This document shows positions 24,973-33,331 of a stretch of DNA of 64,000 nucleotides, in pieces. The notes below the pieces were generated by a model. That model was given only the letters and a program-made list of their open reading frames with translations, ran no database searches and was not told where the DNA came from. Position 1 is the first letter of the stretch. The number at the start of each line of letters is the position of its first letter. The stretch is from Pseudoalteromonas apostichopi (GTDB taxonomy: Bacteria; Pseudomonadota; Gammaproteobacteria; Enterobacterales; Alteromonadaceae): NCBI RefSeq assembly GCF_030297135.1, contig NZ_AP028066.1:310001-374000 (forward strand), in the 5' to 3' direction. The position numbers were made by a program, and so were the translations under genes.

Positions 24973-25133
24973 AACAACCTACTTACAACTCTTGTTTCCA
25001 AGTAAACTACAAGAAAACAAAGATTAAAGCGAAATTTTGTTAGATAAAGGGGTTTTTATTTTCAGCATCTAATTTTTGACAATCTCATTAAGGCTTAGAA
25101 ATTAACTAATCGCTGGCTCTAATAAAGATAAGT

Positions 25134-25171
25134 AACCCAAGGTAAGCAAGCTTTCTTGCTTACCTTGGGTT
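25134..25171 (-). terminator. Strong terminator of the arsenic operon
   Basis: A 17-bp perfect stem, AACCCAAGGTAAGCAAG at 25134-25150 with its complement at 25155-25171, and a 4-base loop. It begins 4 bases after the arsJ stop on the minus strand. The following minus-strand sequence (ACTTATCTTTATT) is moderately T-rich. Confidence 0.8.
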
Positions 25172-25174
25172 TAA

Positions 25175-26383
25175 CTAAATTTGTTTTGGCAATTTAGTCG
25201 AAATAAGGGCGGTAATAACAATAAATAACAGTGAGATAGCCAAACAGGCTGCTAAGCCATAAAGCTGAAACACTAAGCCCGACAACACAGTACCAATTAA
25301 GCGACCCATGGCATTAGCCATATAGTAAAACCCAACATCAAGTGATACGCCATCGGCATCAGCCATGCTAACAATTAAGTAGCTGTGCAAAGATGAGTTA
25401 ATCGCGAAGACCACGCCGAACAACATCAGCCCGCCTATCAGCATTGGTTTTACAGCCCACTCAAAGCCAATAGCAAGGGCAATGGCTAATGTGACTAAAG
25501 CAAGCAATGATGCCCACTTTACTGTTTCTGCACTCGGTGATGTTTGCTTATTAAGCTTAATAATTTTAGGAGCAAAAGATTGCACAGCCCCATAACCAAT
25601 TACCCAAGTAGCTAGAAAAGCGCCCACAGTCCAATGGTCCCAGCCAAAGGCTTGCGATAAAAACACGGGTAGTGCAACAACAAACCAAACATCACGCGCA
25701 CCGAACAAGAACAACCTTGCTGCCGACAAGATATTGATTGAGTCGCTTTTTGAAAATATCTCGTTAAACTTAGGTTTGTTTTTGGCTTTGCCTAAATCAT
25801 TTTTAAGTGCATATATACTAAAACACCACACCACCAGCAAAGTGGCTGCCATCGCGAGCATTGCACCTTTAAACGACATTAATGTCAGTAGTAAGCCACC
25901 TAAAAAGAAGCCCACACCTTTTAAGGCATTTTTAGAGCCCGTAAGTATCGCTACCCATTTAAACAAGGTGCCTTCTTGGCCACTGGCAACCAGCATTTTA
26001 ATTGAGCTTTTAGCGCTCATTTTATTGAGATCTTTTGCAATGCCCGACAGAGCCTGCGCTAACATCACATAGGCAACGCTCAGCCATTCAGGGGGGACTG
26101 CCAACATGAACAAGGCTGCAACCTGTATGGCAAGGCCAATGTTCATGGTTTTGTTTAAGCCAAGCCTTGCGCCTAAATAGCCACCTACTAAGTTAGTAAC
26201 AACACCAAAAATCTCATAAAACAAAAACAGCATGGCAATACTCAAAGGCGAGTAGCCAAGCGCATGAAAATGCAGTACCACCAACATTCTCAATGCGCCA
26301 TCTGTAAGCGTAAATGCCCAGTAATTCCCAGTGACAATTAAGTACTGCTTTATATCAGCGGGAAGGTTAGCCAAACGCGTCAT
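25175..26383 (-). CDS. arsJ: ArsJ, organoarsenical efflux transporter (MFS)
   Basis: 402 residues with about twelve hydrophobic segments, an MFS permease. The N-terminus NLPADIKQYLIVTGNYWAFTLTDGALRML, the block GYSPLSIAMLFLFYEIFGV and AGIAKDLNKMSAKSSIK fit ArsJ. ArsJ exports 1-arseno-3-phosphoglycerate, which then breaks down to arsenate outside the cell. It lies 5 bases after the GAPDH gene that makes this compound, the diagnostic ArsJ-GAPDH pairing, and is the last gene of the operon. Confidence 0.92.
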   Translation of the reverse strand: MTRLANLPADIKQYLIVTGNYWAFTLTDGALRMLVVLHFHALGYSPLSIAMLFLFYEIFGVVTNLVGGYLGARLGLNKTMNIGLAIQVAALFMLAVPPEWLSVAYVMLAQALSGIAKDLNKMSAKSSIKMLVASGQEGTLFKWVAILTGSKNALKGVGFFLGGLLLTLMSFKGAMLAMAATLLVVWCFSIYALKNDLGKAKNKPKFNEIFSKSDSINILSAARLFLFGARDVWFVVALPVFLSQAFGWDHWTVGAFLATWVIGYGAVQSFAPKIIKLNKQTSPSAETVKWASLLALVTLAIALAIGFEWAVKPMLIGGLMLFGVVFAINSSLHSYLIVSMADADGVSLDVGFYYMANAMGRLIGTVLSGLVFQLYGLAACLAISLLFIVITALISTKLPKQI

Positions 26384-26388
26384 TCATT

Positions 26389-27399
26389 TTAACCTTTCAG
26401 TGATAACGCAACTTTACGGGCAAGTTCGGCGGTACGGTTTGCATAACCCCATTCGTTATCGTACCAAACATACAGCTTAACTTGTGTCTCGTTCACAACC
26501 ATGGTTGATAATGCATCCACAATGCTTGAGCGTGGATCAGTTTTGTAATCAATAGAAACAAGTGGCTTTTCTTCATAGCCTAAAATGCCTTTTAGCTCAC
26601 CCTCTGCGGCTTCTTGCATCCATTGGTTAATTTGCTCAGCCGTGGTCGGCTTCTCGACTTCAAACACACAGTCAGTGATTGATGCATTCGCTAAAGGCAC
26701 ACGAACCGCATGGCCGTTTAATTTGCCTTTAAGTTCAGGGAAAATATGTGTAATCGCCGTTGCAGAGCCAGTTGTAGTTGGGATTAAGCTCATGCCACAT
26801 GCGCGAGCACGGCGTAAATCTTTATGCGGTGCATCTAAGATAGTTTGCGTATTGGTGATATCGTGAATAGTGGTCATTGAACCATGTTTGATACCAATTT
26901 TTTCTTGCAATACTTTGACTACTGGCGCTAAACAGTTGGTAGTGCATGATGCGGCAGTAACAATATTGTGTTGCTCTACATCGTATAAAACATCGTTTAC
27001 ACCCATCACAACGTTCAGCACACCGTCTTCTTTTACAGGCGCAGTGACAACAACTTTCTTCACACCTTGTTCAAGGTAGGCTTGCAGCAACTCGGTTTTT
27101 TTCATCACGCCAGAGGCTTCAATTACGATATCGCAACCAGACCAATCAGTATCTGCAATCGCTCTATTTTGCGTAACGTTAATTTTGTGGCCATCAATGA
27201 TCACAGCATTATCGTTACTTTCAACCTCATGCGGCCAAATACCGTGTACCGAATCATATTTTAGTAAGTGAGCCAATGTCGCTGCATCTCCCGCAGGGTC
27301 ATTAATTTGCACAAACTCAACGTCGTCCCATGCAAACGCTGCTCTTAGCGATAAACGGCCCATACGGCCAAAACCATTAATGCCTACTTTAATTGCCAT
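26389..27399 (-). CDS. Glyceraldehyde-3-phosphate dehydrogenase of the arsenic operon
   Basis: 336 residues with the NAD-binding start IKVGINGFGRMGRLSLRAAF, active-site AASCTTNCLAPVVKVL, and WYDNEWGYANR near the end. In ars operons this enzyme uses arsenate in place of phosphate to form 1-arseno-3-phosphoglycerate for ArsJ. Because it is dedicated to the operon it is unlikely to be the glycolytic housekeeping copy. AGGAG lies before the ATG. It is squeezed between the phosphatase gene (2 bases) and arsJ (5 bases). Confidence 0.92.
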   Translation of the reverse strand: MAIKVGINGFGRMGRLSLRAAFAWDDVEFVQINDPAGDAATLAHLLKYDSVHGIWPHEVESNDNAVIIDGHKINVTQNRAIADTDWSGCDIVIEASGVMKKTELLQAYLEQGVKKVVVTAPVKEDGVLNVVMGVNDVLYDVEQHNIVTAASCTTNCLAPVVKVLQEKIGIKHGSMTTIHDITNTQTILDAPHKDLRRARACGMSLIPTTTGSATAITHIFPELKGKLNGHAVRVPLANASITDCVFEVEKPTTAEQINQWMQEAAEGELKGILGYEEKPLVSIDYKTDPRSSIVDALSTMVVNETQVKLYVWYDNEWGYANRTAELARKVALSLKG

Positions 27400-27401
27400 T
27401 G

Positions 27402-27902
27402 TTAAGCTCCTACTTTTTGAAAATTGTCGAAAAATGAACGTTGTATAGGGTTATGCAACGATTTGGGGCGAATAGCCTGCACTTGATTAATTATGTCGTT
27501 TTTAGCATAGCCAAGCTCATGCATTAATAAACCAATAACTAAACCTGTACGGCCTGAGCCGCCTTTACAATGCACAGCCACGCTGCCACCATTTTTTATA
27601 ATGGCAAGAATCTCGTCTAGGTGCTTGGTAAATGCGTGATTAAACGCCTCCTTAGGAGCGTCATCATCAACAATTGGTAACTGAAACCAGCAAAGCCCCA
27701 TTTTCTCACATTCGCTTGCAAGCTTTTGTGCACCATTTTTAATAAGCTCTTCATCGTACATCAGAGTAATAATTGCTTTTGCACCTGCCGCTTTTAAATC
27801 AGCCACAGACTGTGATAAGCCAACGCCTTTTGTGCCAGGGCAAGGGGTAAAAATAAATGCCCCAGTTTCTAGCTGTAAAATATCAAATGGATGTGAGTGC
27901 AT
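27402..27902 (-). CDS. Dual-specificity/tyrosine phosphatase-like protein in the arsenic operon
   Basis: 166 residues from the ATG at 27902, chosen for GGGGAA upstream; a longer frame overlapping acr3 is less likely. The CX5R phosphatase loop HCKGGSGRTGLVIG is intact, and the start HPFDILQLETGAFIFTPCPGTKG resembles CDKN3-like phosphatases. A phosphatase at this place is seen in some ars operons. It may remove a phosphate from, or hydrolyse, an arsenic-related sugar phosphate, or act as an arsenate reductase-like protein; this is speculation. Confidence 0.8.
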   Translation of the reverse strand: MHSHPFDILQLETGAFIFTPCPGTKGVGLSQSVADLKAAGAKAIITLMYDEELIKNGAQKLASECEKMGLCWFQLPIVDDDAPKEAFNHAFTKHLDEILAIIKNGGSVAVHCKGGSGRTGLVIGLLMHELGYAKNDIINQVQAIRPKSLHNPIQRSFFDNFQKVGA

Positions 27903-27915
27903 TATGATTCCCCAA

Positions 27916-28938
27916 TTACTCTTTAAACCAATGTGTTGTTTTATTAACGATTGCAACCAACGACAACATCACAGGTACTTCGACCAACACCCCAACAACG
28001 GTTGCTAATGCTGCTCCCGAGTGCAAACCAAATAATGAAATAGCCACTGCGACAGCTAACTCAAAAAAGTTAGAAGTACCAATTAAACATGCTGGACCTG
28101 CAATATTGTGCTTAAGCTTAAGTTTTAGAGCGATAAAATAGCCGATCACAAAAATACCGTAAGTTTGCAAAACAAGCGGGATGGCAATCAGTACAATGTT
28201 CAGCGGTTGGGCTAATATGGTGTTTGCCTGAAACCCAAACAGCAAGACCACTGTGGCCAATAAGCCAACAACTGAGTACGGTTTAATTTTCTCTAAAAAT
28301 GACTGCACAGCAGCTTCATTTTGTGCTGAATTATTGAGAGCTTTTCGTGTTAATACACCAGCTATTAGTGGCAACAACACATACAAAACAACCGAGATCA
28401 TCAATGTGAACCAAGGCACATGAATATCAGACACCCCAAGTAATAAACCTGCGATGGGCGCAAACGCAAAAATCATGATGATGTCGTTCACAGACACTTG
28501 AACTAGTGTGTAATTTGCATCGCCTTTAGTCAGCTGTGACCATACAAACACCATAGCCGTACAAGGTGCGACACCGAGTAAAATCATCCCTGCGATATAT
28601 TCTTGCGCCGTTTCAGGGCTAACGAAATCAGCAAATAACCCTTCAAAAAATAACCAACCTAATGCGGCCATTGAAAAGGGTTTGATTAGCCAATTAATGA
28701 TTAAAGTGAGAATCAGCCCTTTAGGGTTTTTACCTACTTCTTTAATCGTTGAAAAGTCAACTTGCACCATCATTGGATAAATCATTACCCAAATAAATAG
28801 CGCAACAACTATGTTTACATGCGCGATTTCTATTTTGGCTATGAGTTCAAATAAAGGCGGAAATACAACGCCAAGCCCCACACCTATAGCAATTGCGCTA
28901 GCAACCCATACAGATAAATATCGTTCAAAAACACCCAT
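27916..28938 (-). CDS. acr3: Arsenite efflux permease of the ACR3 family
   Basis: 340 residues with ten hydrophobic segments. The Acr3 signatures MIYPMMVQVDFSTI, NWLIKPFSMAALGWLF and GVAPCTAMVFVWS (with the essential Cys) are present, and GTSNFFELAVAVAISLFG near the C-terminus. It pumps As(OH)3 out using the proton gradient. It is the second gene of the operon, 9 bases after the arsC-arsR fusion, and supplies the classical arsenite route beside the ArsJ arsenate route. Confidence 0.93.
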   Translation of the reverse strand: MGVFERYLSVWVASAIAIGVGLGVVFPPLFELIAKIEIAHVNIVVALFIWVMIYPMMVQVDFSTIKEVGKNPKGLILTLIINWLIKPFSMAALGWLFFEGLFADFVSPETAQEYIAGMILLGVAPCTAMVFVWSQLTKGDANYTLVQVSVNDIIMIFAFAPIAGLLLGVSDIHVPWFTLMISVVLYVLLPLIAGVLTRKALNNSAQNEAAVQSFLEKIKPYSVVGLLATVVLLFGFQANTILAQPLNIVLIAIPLVLQTYGIFVIGYFIALKLKLKHNIAGPACLIGTSNFFELAVAVAISLFGLHSGAALATVVGVLVEVPVMLSLVAIVNKTTHWFKE

Positions 28939-28947
28939 TTTCAGTCC

Positions 28948-29712
28948 TTAATTACAGCAACGAGCAACACGAGTTGGGCGATCATCACCCATCGCATTTA
29001 GTCTTGCTAGCTCGTTTTCAATGAAATTCGGCTCGTTTACAACTGTCGAGGTAATTATTTGTTTCATCCACAAAGGCAGTGTCGGGTTTAAAGAGTAAAA
29101 CACCCACTGTTGGTGTTTTCTATCCGACAAAATGCCCTGTTTTTTAAGTTGCGCTAAATGCCTTGAGACCTTTGGCTGACTATGCTCGTTAAGTGCGGTC
29201 ATGAGTTCGCATACACAAACTTCTTGCTCAACCGCAATAAGTAATAAACTTTTTAGGCGAATATCATCAGCAAGCGCTTTATAAAATAAAGTTGGCGAAA
29301 TTGATGTGATTTTTTCTTTGCCATGGGATTGAACGAACTGTTTGATTCGCTCATTGAGCTCTTGCAAAGTTTTTTCAAATGCGTGTGGTTCTGGGCGCGT
29401 TTTAGGGTCGACAAAATCCCATGCAAGACATTGGCTACCATTTACTCGATTGGCACACTCTTTCTCCGCTTGGTCGCACAATGTAATTACATAATCAAAA
29501 TGCATGTTAGCCACATCGTTTAAGTGCTTTGAGTGTAAGTCATCTGTTTTAAGGCCAAAATGATCAATCGCAGCAAGAGTGCGAGGGTCTACCGCAAATG
29601 GTTCTGTGCCAGCACTAAACACCTCAAACTCACCTTTTCCGTGATGTTTGAGTAACGCTTCGGCCATAATTGACCGCGCTGAGTTTTCTGTACATAAAAA
29701 GAGAACTTCCAT
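28948..29712 (-). CDS. Fused arsenate reductase (LMW-PTP type) and ArsR-type repressor
   Basis: 254 residues from the ATG at 29712 (GGAG 5 bases upstream). Residues 1-135 are a low-molecular-weight phosphatase-type ArsC: P-loop CTENSARS starting at Cys 7, and further Cys at TLCDQAEKEC and SQCLAWDF, with DPKTRPEP as the acid loop. Residues about 150-240 are an ArsR winged helix with the inducer-binding CVC in EVCVCELMTALN and recognition region QPKVSRHLAQLKKQG. The C-terminal RVARCCN adds two more Cys. It is therefore both enzyme and As(III)-released repressor of this operon, which it heads. Such fusions are known in some bacteria. Confidence 0.9.
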   Translation of the reverse strand: MEVLFLCTENSARSIMAEALLKHHGKGEFEVFSAGTEPFAVDPRTLAAIDHFGLKTDDLHSKHLNDVANMHFDYVITLCDQAEKECANRVNGSQCLAWDFVDPKTRPEPHAFEKTLQELNERIKQFVQSHGKEKITSISPTLFYKALADDIRLKSLLLIAVEQEVCVCELMTALNEHSQPKVSRHLAQLKKQGILSDRKHQQWVFYSLNPTLPLWMKQIITSTVVNEPNFIENELARLNAMGDDRPTRVARCCN

Positions 29713-29721
29713 GACCACTCC

Positions 29722-29761
29722 ATAACAATTTATTTATATAATAATTTTGTTATATTGTTAA
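29722..29761 (-). promoter_or_regulatory. Operator/promoter of the arsenic operon
   Basis: Inverted arms ATAACAA (29722-29728) and TTGTTAT (29747-29753) lie just upstream of the fused regulator, with a further TTGTTAA at 29755-29761. The region is AT-rich with several -10-like TATATAA/TTATAT runs. Position and dyad suit ArsR-family binding that covers the promoter. Confidence 0.6.
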
Positions 29762-29833
29762 AGCAAACCTTATCTGATCTTTTTATGATCAACTGTGACA
29801 TTTTGCCGCATTGCTCAGCTCAACCAATTTATG

Positions 29834-29850
29834 AAATAATATTCATTGGC
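29834..29850 (+). promoter_or_regulatory. Candidate Fur box before the PepSY gene
   Basis: AAATAATATTCATTGGC resembles the Fur consensus core; 11 of 13 positions match AATGATAATCATT. It lies 36 bases before the PepSY-protein start. Unverified. Confidence 0.35.
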
Positions 29851-29885
29851 GTGCTGAATAAAGCCAGTAATTAAAGAGGTCTGCA

Positions 29886-31016
29886 ATGCTAAACTGGCGA
29901 AAATTACACCGCCGTATTCATAAATGGCTTGGCCTGAGCCTTGGCTTATTGTTTTGTGTTATCGCACTATCAGGTTCGTTATTAGTATTTTACGATGAAC
30001 TTGATCAAGGCTTAAACATCTCTTCGACTAAGTTGCAAAACAACGCTTCTGCTAACTTTAATAACGCACTGGATACCCTACGCAAACAATATCCTGATAA
30101 ACAAGGTAGTTGGCGCTTTGAAGTTACCCCACAGGCAAAGTTAATTCCTGCTCGGTATTACAATCCTCCTGAAACAGAACATCTCGAATTTGCTCCGATG
30201 ATGGTATGGCTTTCAAGTGATGGCAATTTAATTCTACGCCGCGATTATTGGGGTCAATATTTAATGACCTGGCTCTATAACCTGCATTTCACTTTACTAC
30301 TAGGTCAAACTGGAACTTGGCTTTTAGGTTACGTGGGGTTAGCTATCTTATATTTGTTAGTTAGTGGCTTATTTGCATGGTGGCCTAAGCAGGGACAATG
30401 GCAAAAACAACTTAAGTTTAAAAAGCGTTCATCTCGTATTGGGATGCTTTACGATTGGCACAAATTAATAGGGTTAACTTTTTTAGCGCCATTAGTCATT
30501 TTAACAGTGACAGGGATTATGCTAGCACTCCCTAAAGAGTCAGCTGCAATTTTAACAAAAATAACAGGGCCAATAGATACTGTGGAAACTCCTGTAAACC
30601 ACTATGGTGTTCTGGCAGATAACCCCCCTATTCAACCCAATGCAGCATTGAATTTAGCGCTTGAGGTTTTACCTAATTCTCAAGGAGCATGGATAGAAAC
30701 ACCCGCAATGAAGGGTAACCCGTTTTATTATCGAATTAGAGTGCAAACAAAAGAAGACCCATCGCAACGCTTTCCACATAGCTATGTTTATATAGACGCC
30801 AATAGTGGTGAAGTTTTAAAAGTGTTTGCTTACCAAGAGCAAGGCAACAGCAACACAGTTTTAAATTGGCTTCATCCTATACATGATGGCAGTTTTCTTA
30901 ATTTAAGTGGGCGTATTACATGGTTATTCAGTGGCTTGGCTGCTTTTGCTCTATTTCTATTAGGCTCTATGAGATGGCTATCCCGCAACCAATACAAATC
31001 TAAGCCACGAGATTAA
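29886..31016 (+). CDS. PepSY-associated membrane protein
   Basis: 376 residues. The start LNWRKLHRRIHKWLGLSLGLLFCVIALSGSLLVFYDELD is typical of PepSY-TM proteins. Further membrane segments lie near 150 (GYVGLAILYLLVSGLFAWW), 195 and 350; the His-rich NLHFTLLLG and HKLIGL motifs may bind heme or metal. Relatives often sit with iron-siderophore receptors and are thought to reduce or release ferric iron. Here there is no receptor beside it, but a Fur-like site precedes it. AGAGG lies upstream of the ATG. Confidence 0.8.
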   Translation: MLNWRKLHRRIHKWLGLSLGLLFCVIALSGSLLVFYDELDQGLNISSTKLQNNASANFNNALDTLRKQYPDKQGSWRFEVTPQAKLIPARYYNPPETEHLEFAPMMVWLSSDGNLILRRDYWGQYLMTWLYNLHFTLLLGQTGTWLLGYVGLAILYLLVSGLFAWWPKQGQWQKQLKFKKRSSRIGMLYDWHKLIGLTFLAPLVILTVTGIMLALPKESAAILTKITGPIDTVETPVNHYGVLADNPPIQPNAALNLALEVLPNSQGAWIETPAMKGNPFYYRIRVQTKEDPSQRFPHSYVYIDANSGEVLKVFAYQEQGNSNTVLNWLHPIHDGSFLNLSGRITWLFSGLAAFALFLLGSMRWLSRNQYKSKPRD

Positions 31017-31030
31017 ATTAGGCTCTTAGT

Positions 31031-31270
31031 TTGGCGCGCTTGGCAAGAATGATGGCGCGATCTGAGAGTGATTTTAAACGTAAGCAGCAAGATGTTATCA
31101 GCGAACAAAGCCTTACTGATAAGGTGTCGAGGGTTATGTTTAAAATCTTATCGCAAGAGCAAATTAGCATTGAGCATATTGCCTCAGACCTAGCACTAAG
31201 CAAACGTTCACTACAACGAAAACTAACAGCTGAGGCATTAACTAGCTTTATAAGACTATTTTGTCTGTAG
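31031..31270 (+). pseudogene. Remnant of an AraC-type DNA-binding domain
   Basis: The frame from a stop at 31028 to the stop at 31270 encodes a fragment with a clear AraC-type helix-turn-helix, ISIEHIASDLALSKRSLQRKL, after a helical linker. A real gene would carry a longer N-terminus and a second HTH. Here it begins right after the PepSY stop and breaks off in LTSFIRLFCL, where the convergent beta-lactamase-family gene ends. Both ends look cut. It is probably what is left of a regulator after a deletion. Confidence 0.6.
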
Positions 31271-32392
31271 GATGAGATAGTCACTCATCACTTTTTCAAG
31301 CTGGCCGTAGTCTTTTTGCTGAGTAACCGCGCCTGCTACCACTACCTGCGATGTTGGCTCATACATCACTAAAGTGCCCCAAAAGCCTCCATGTTGATAA
31401 ACTAGCGTGCCGTTATATTCTTTTGCAAATATACCTAAACGATAAGGGCTATCTGCAGGTAAACCTTTATCTGAGAGCATTAGTTCAAGTGTTTCTGGGT
31501 GTTTGAAGACCTTACCTGAAAATAAAGCATGATAAAATTTAGCCATACCGATTGGGCTGGCAACAAGCCCACCGCCACCATATAAATCGACAGTTGGGCT
31601 CCAATTAAAGGTGTCGGTGCCATGCAAGTATTGATGCACGCGTCGAGACTCATCCACAGCAACCGTATCACCCTGTTCCCAGATCACATTTTCGATATGA
31701 TTTTTATCGAAACTTAAGTATTGTCGAACCGCTTCAGGTAGCGGTAAATCTGTCACTCTCTCAATAATATGGCCGAGTAACACATAACCGGTATCTGAAT
31801 ATGAGAAACGCTCACCAGGTTTACTAACTGGGTCACCCCACTCTACACACCTTTTAATTTGCTCGCGCATCGAAATATCTTGCTGTGGATTTGCCATAAT
31901 GCCAGCTAAATACTGCTCGCTTTGGGCATGATCGTATAACCCTGCCGTATGACTCAGTACTTGTTTTAGCGTCATTTTATCTAGGGCATAGCCATCGCTT
32001 TCAAGAAGCGTAAAAAAGTCGTCAGAAATTAATTTATCGATCGTTGTATCAAGTTTTAATTTACCTTCTTCATGCAAACGAAGCACCGTTGCTGCAGTGA
32101 AGGTTTTGGTCACACTGGCAATTCTAAATAAACTATTTGGGTTAATAACTTGCGGCGCATTTTCTTTACTTTGCTTTGCCGTAGAAAAAGTATGCCCATC
32201 ATCAACAATCACATGAAGTGCAAAACCAGTAAGGGGTGTTTTCTTATTTGCATTGAGAATTTGCCCCATTAAAGCATGATGAGTTTCGAGAGGCTTTGTA
32301 GGCTCTGCAGCCACAGGCAAAGTCATCAATGATAGAGCAACGAATAATGAGCTTAGCGTTTTTTTACTTGTTTGAGAGCACCGACGATCCAT
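31256..32392 (-). CDS. Serine beta-lactamase/penicillin-binding-family hydrolase
   Basis: 378 residues with a signal peptide ending LPVAAEP. The three family motifs are present: SVTK (the nucleophile Ser in FRIASVTKTFT, about residue 95), YSD in place of Y-x-N (RFSYSDTGY) and HGG near the C-terminus (YQHGGFWG). Proteins of this class C-like group include esterases, peptidases and carboxypeptidases, so resistance activity should not be assumed. AAGGAAT precedes the ATG. It overlaps the AraC remnant by 15 bases at its 3' end. Confidence 0.82.
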   Translation of the reverse strand: MDRRCSQTSKKTLSSLFVALSLMTLPVAAEPTKPLETHHALMGQILNANKKTPLTGFALHVIVDDGHTFSTAKQSKENAPQVINPNSLFRIASVTKTFTAATVLRLHEEGKLKLDTTIDKLISDDFFTLLESDGYALDKMTLKQVLSHTAGLYDHAQSEQYLAGIMANPQQDISMREQIKRCVEWGDPVSKPGERFSYSDTGYVLLGHIIERVTDLPLPEAVRQYLSFDKNHIENVIWEQGDTVAVDESRRVHQYLHGTDTFNWSPTVDLYGGGGLVASPIGMAKFYHALFSGKVFKHPETLELMLSDKGLPADSPYRLGIFAKEYNGTLVYQHGGFWGTLVMYEPTSQVVVAGAVTQQKDYGQLEKVMSDYLILQTK

Positions 32393-32439
32393 AGCATATT
32401 CCTTAAAAAAGAGTCCTTAAATAGCGCCTACAGCTTTCG

Positions 32440-32477
32440 AAAAAAGGCAGTTAAGCAGCCTAAAAACTGCTTAACTG
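32440..32477 (-). terminator. Terminator of the TauE/SafE gene
   Basis: CAGTTAAGCAG (32448-32458) / CTGCTTAACTG (32467-32477), 11 bp with an 8-base loop. On the minus strand it is followed by CCTTTTTTC, a proper T run. It lies 45 bases after the gene's stop. Confidence 0.8.
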
Positions 32478-32521
32478 ACATTAACAAACGACTTTCGTCT
32501 TGTCGAATTAATACGTTAACA

Positions 32522-33331
32522 CTATTTAGCTAGCATATTCACAGCCATAATAACCAGCAGCCCTGCAAAGATTTTCTTGATGGTAGAGACAGGTAAATGA
32601 TGCGTTGCTTTTGCACCTAATGGCGCGGTAAACCACGAAGTACAAACAATGCCAAACAAGGCAGGCAAATAAACAAAACCAGCAAAGCCTTCTTCTAGCG
32701 CAAAGTACTGACTACCTGAACTGATGTAACCCACTGAGCCAAATAACGCAATGACAATACCGCACACCGAAGCACAGCCAATGGCTTTTTTCATATCGAC
32801 CGAGAAAAACGTAAGTAACGGCACAAGTACCGCACCACCGCCAATGCCAATCATGGCAGAAAGCCCCCCTGTGATGGTTGTATAAAGTGTTAAAAAGCTT
32901 TTATTAGGTAGCGAGCGTGTTGTTTGGCTGTCGTTTTTACTGCTGAAAATCATTTTTAATGCAATAAGCACCACACTCAAAGCAAACACTATTCGCACCA
33001 CATTTGCGGGTAATAGCGAAGCCAAAAAGCCACTGATAAGGGCGCCTAGTGCAACCCCAGTCATCACCCACGGAGCCAATTGCCAAGGCACATTGCCATT
33101 TTTATGGTGAGCGATAGCTGATGACGTTGAAGTAAAAAGAATTGAGGCGAGCGATGTAGCAATCGCCACCAGCACCACTTGCTCTGCAGGTAACACCTGA
33201 AAGTGCAGCAAGATCATGCTTAAAATAGGCACAATTACCAGGCCTCCACCTATTCCTAATAGCCCAGCTAAAAAGCCCACCCCGCTACCAAGTATGGCGC
33301 AAGCGATAATAAGCACGATTAATTCATTCAT
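32522..33331 (-). CDS. TauE/SafE family permease
   Basis: 269 residues with about eight membrane segments. The two Gly-rich half-repeats GFLAGLLGIGGGLVIVPILS and SAMIGIGGGAVLVPLLTF are the family signature. Members are proposed to export or import sulfite, sulfoacetate or other organosulfonates; the neighbours do not identify the substrate. It is single, with a promoter in the gap to the right and a terminator at 32440-32477. Confidence 0.85.
   Translation of the reverse strand: MNELIVLIIACAILGSGVGFLAGLLGIGGGLVIVPILSMILLHFQVLPAEQVVLVAIATSLASILFTSTSSAIAHHKNGNVPWQLAPWVMTGVALGALISGFLASLLPANVVRIVFALSVVLIALKMIFSSKNDSQTTRSLPNKSFLTLYTTITGGLSAMIGIGGGAVLVPLLTFFSVDMKKAIGCASVCGIVIALFGSVGYISSGSQYFALEEGFAGFVYLPALFGIVCTSWFTAPLGAKATHHLPVSTIKKIFAGLLVIMAVNMLAK

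Noticed and set aside
31256..32392. Antibiotic-resistance beta-lactamase
   Set aside because: Only the general serine-hydrolase motifs are present, with YSD in place of Y-x-N; the family is mostly esterases and peptidases, so resistance is not supported.
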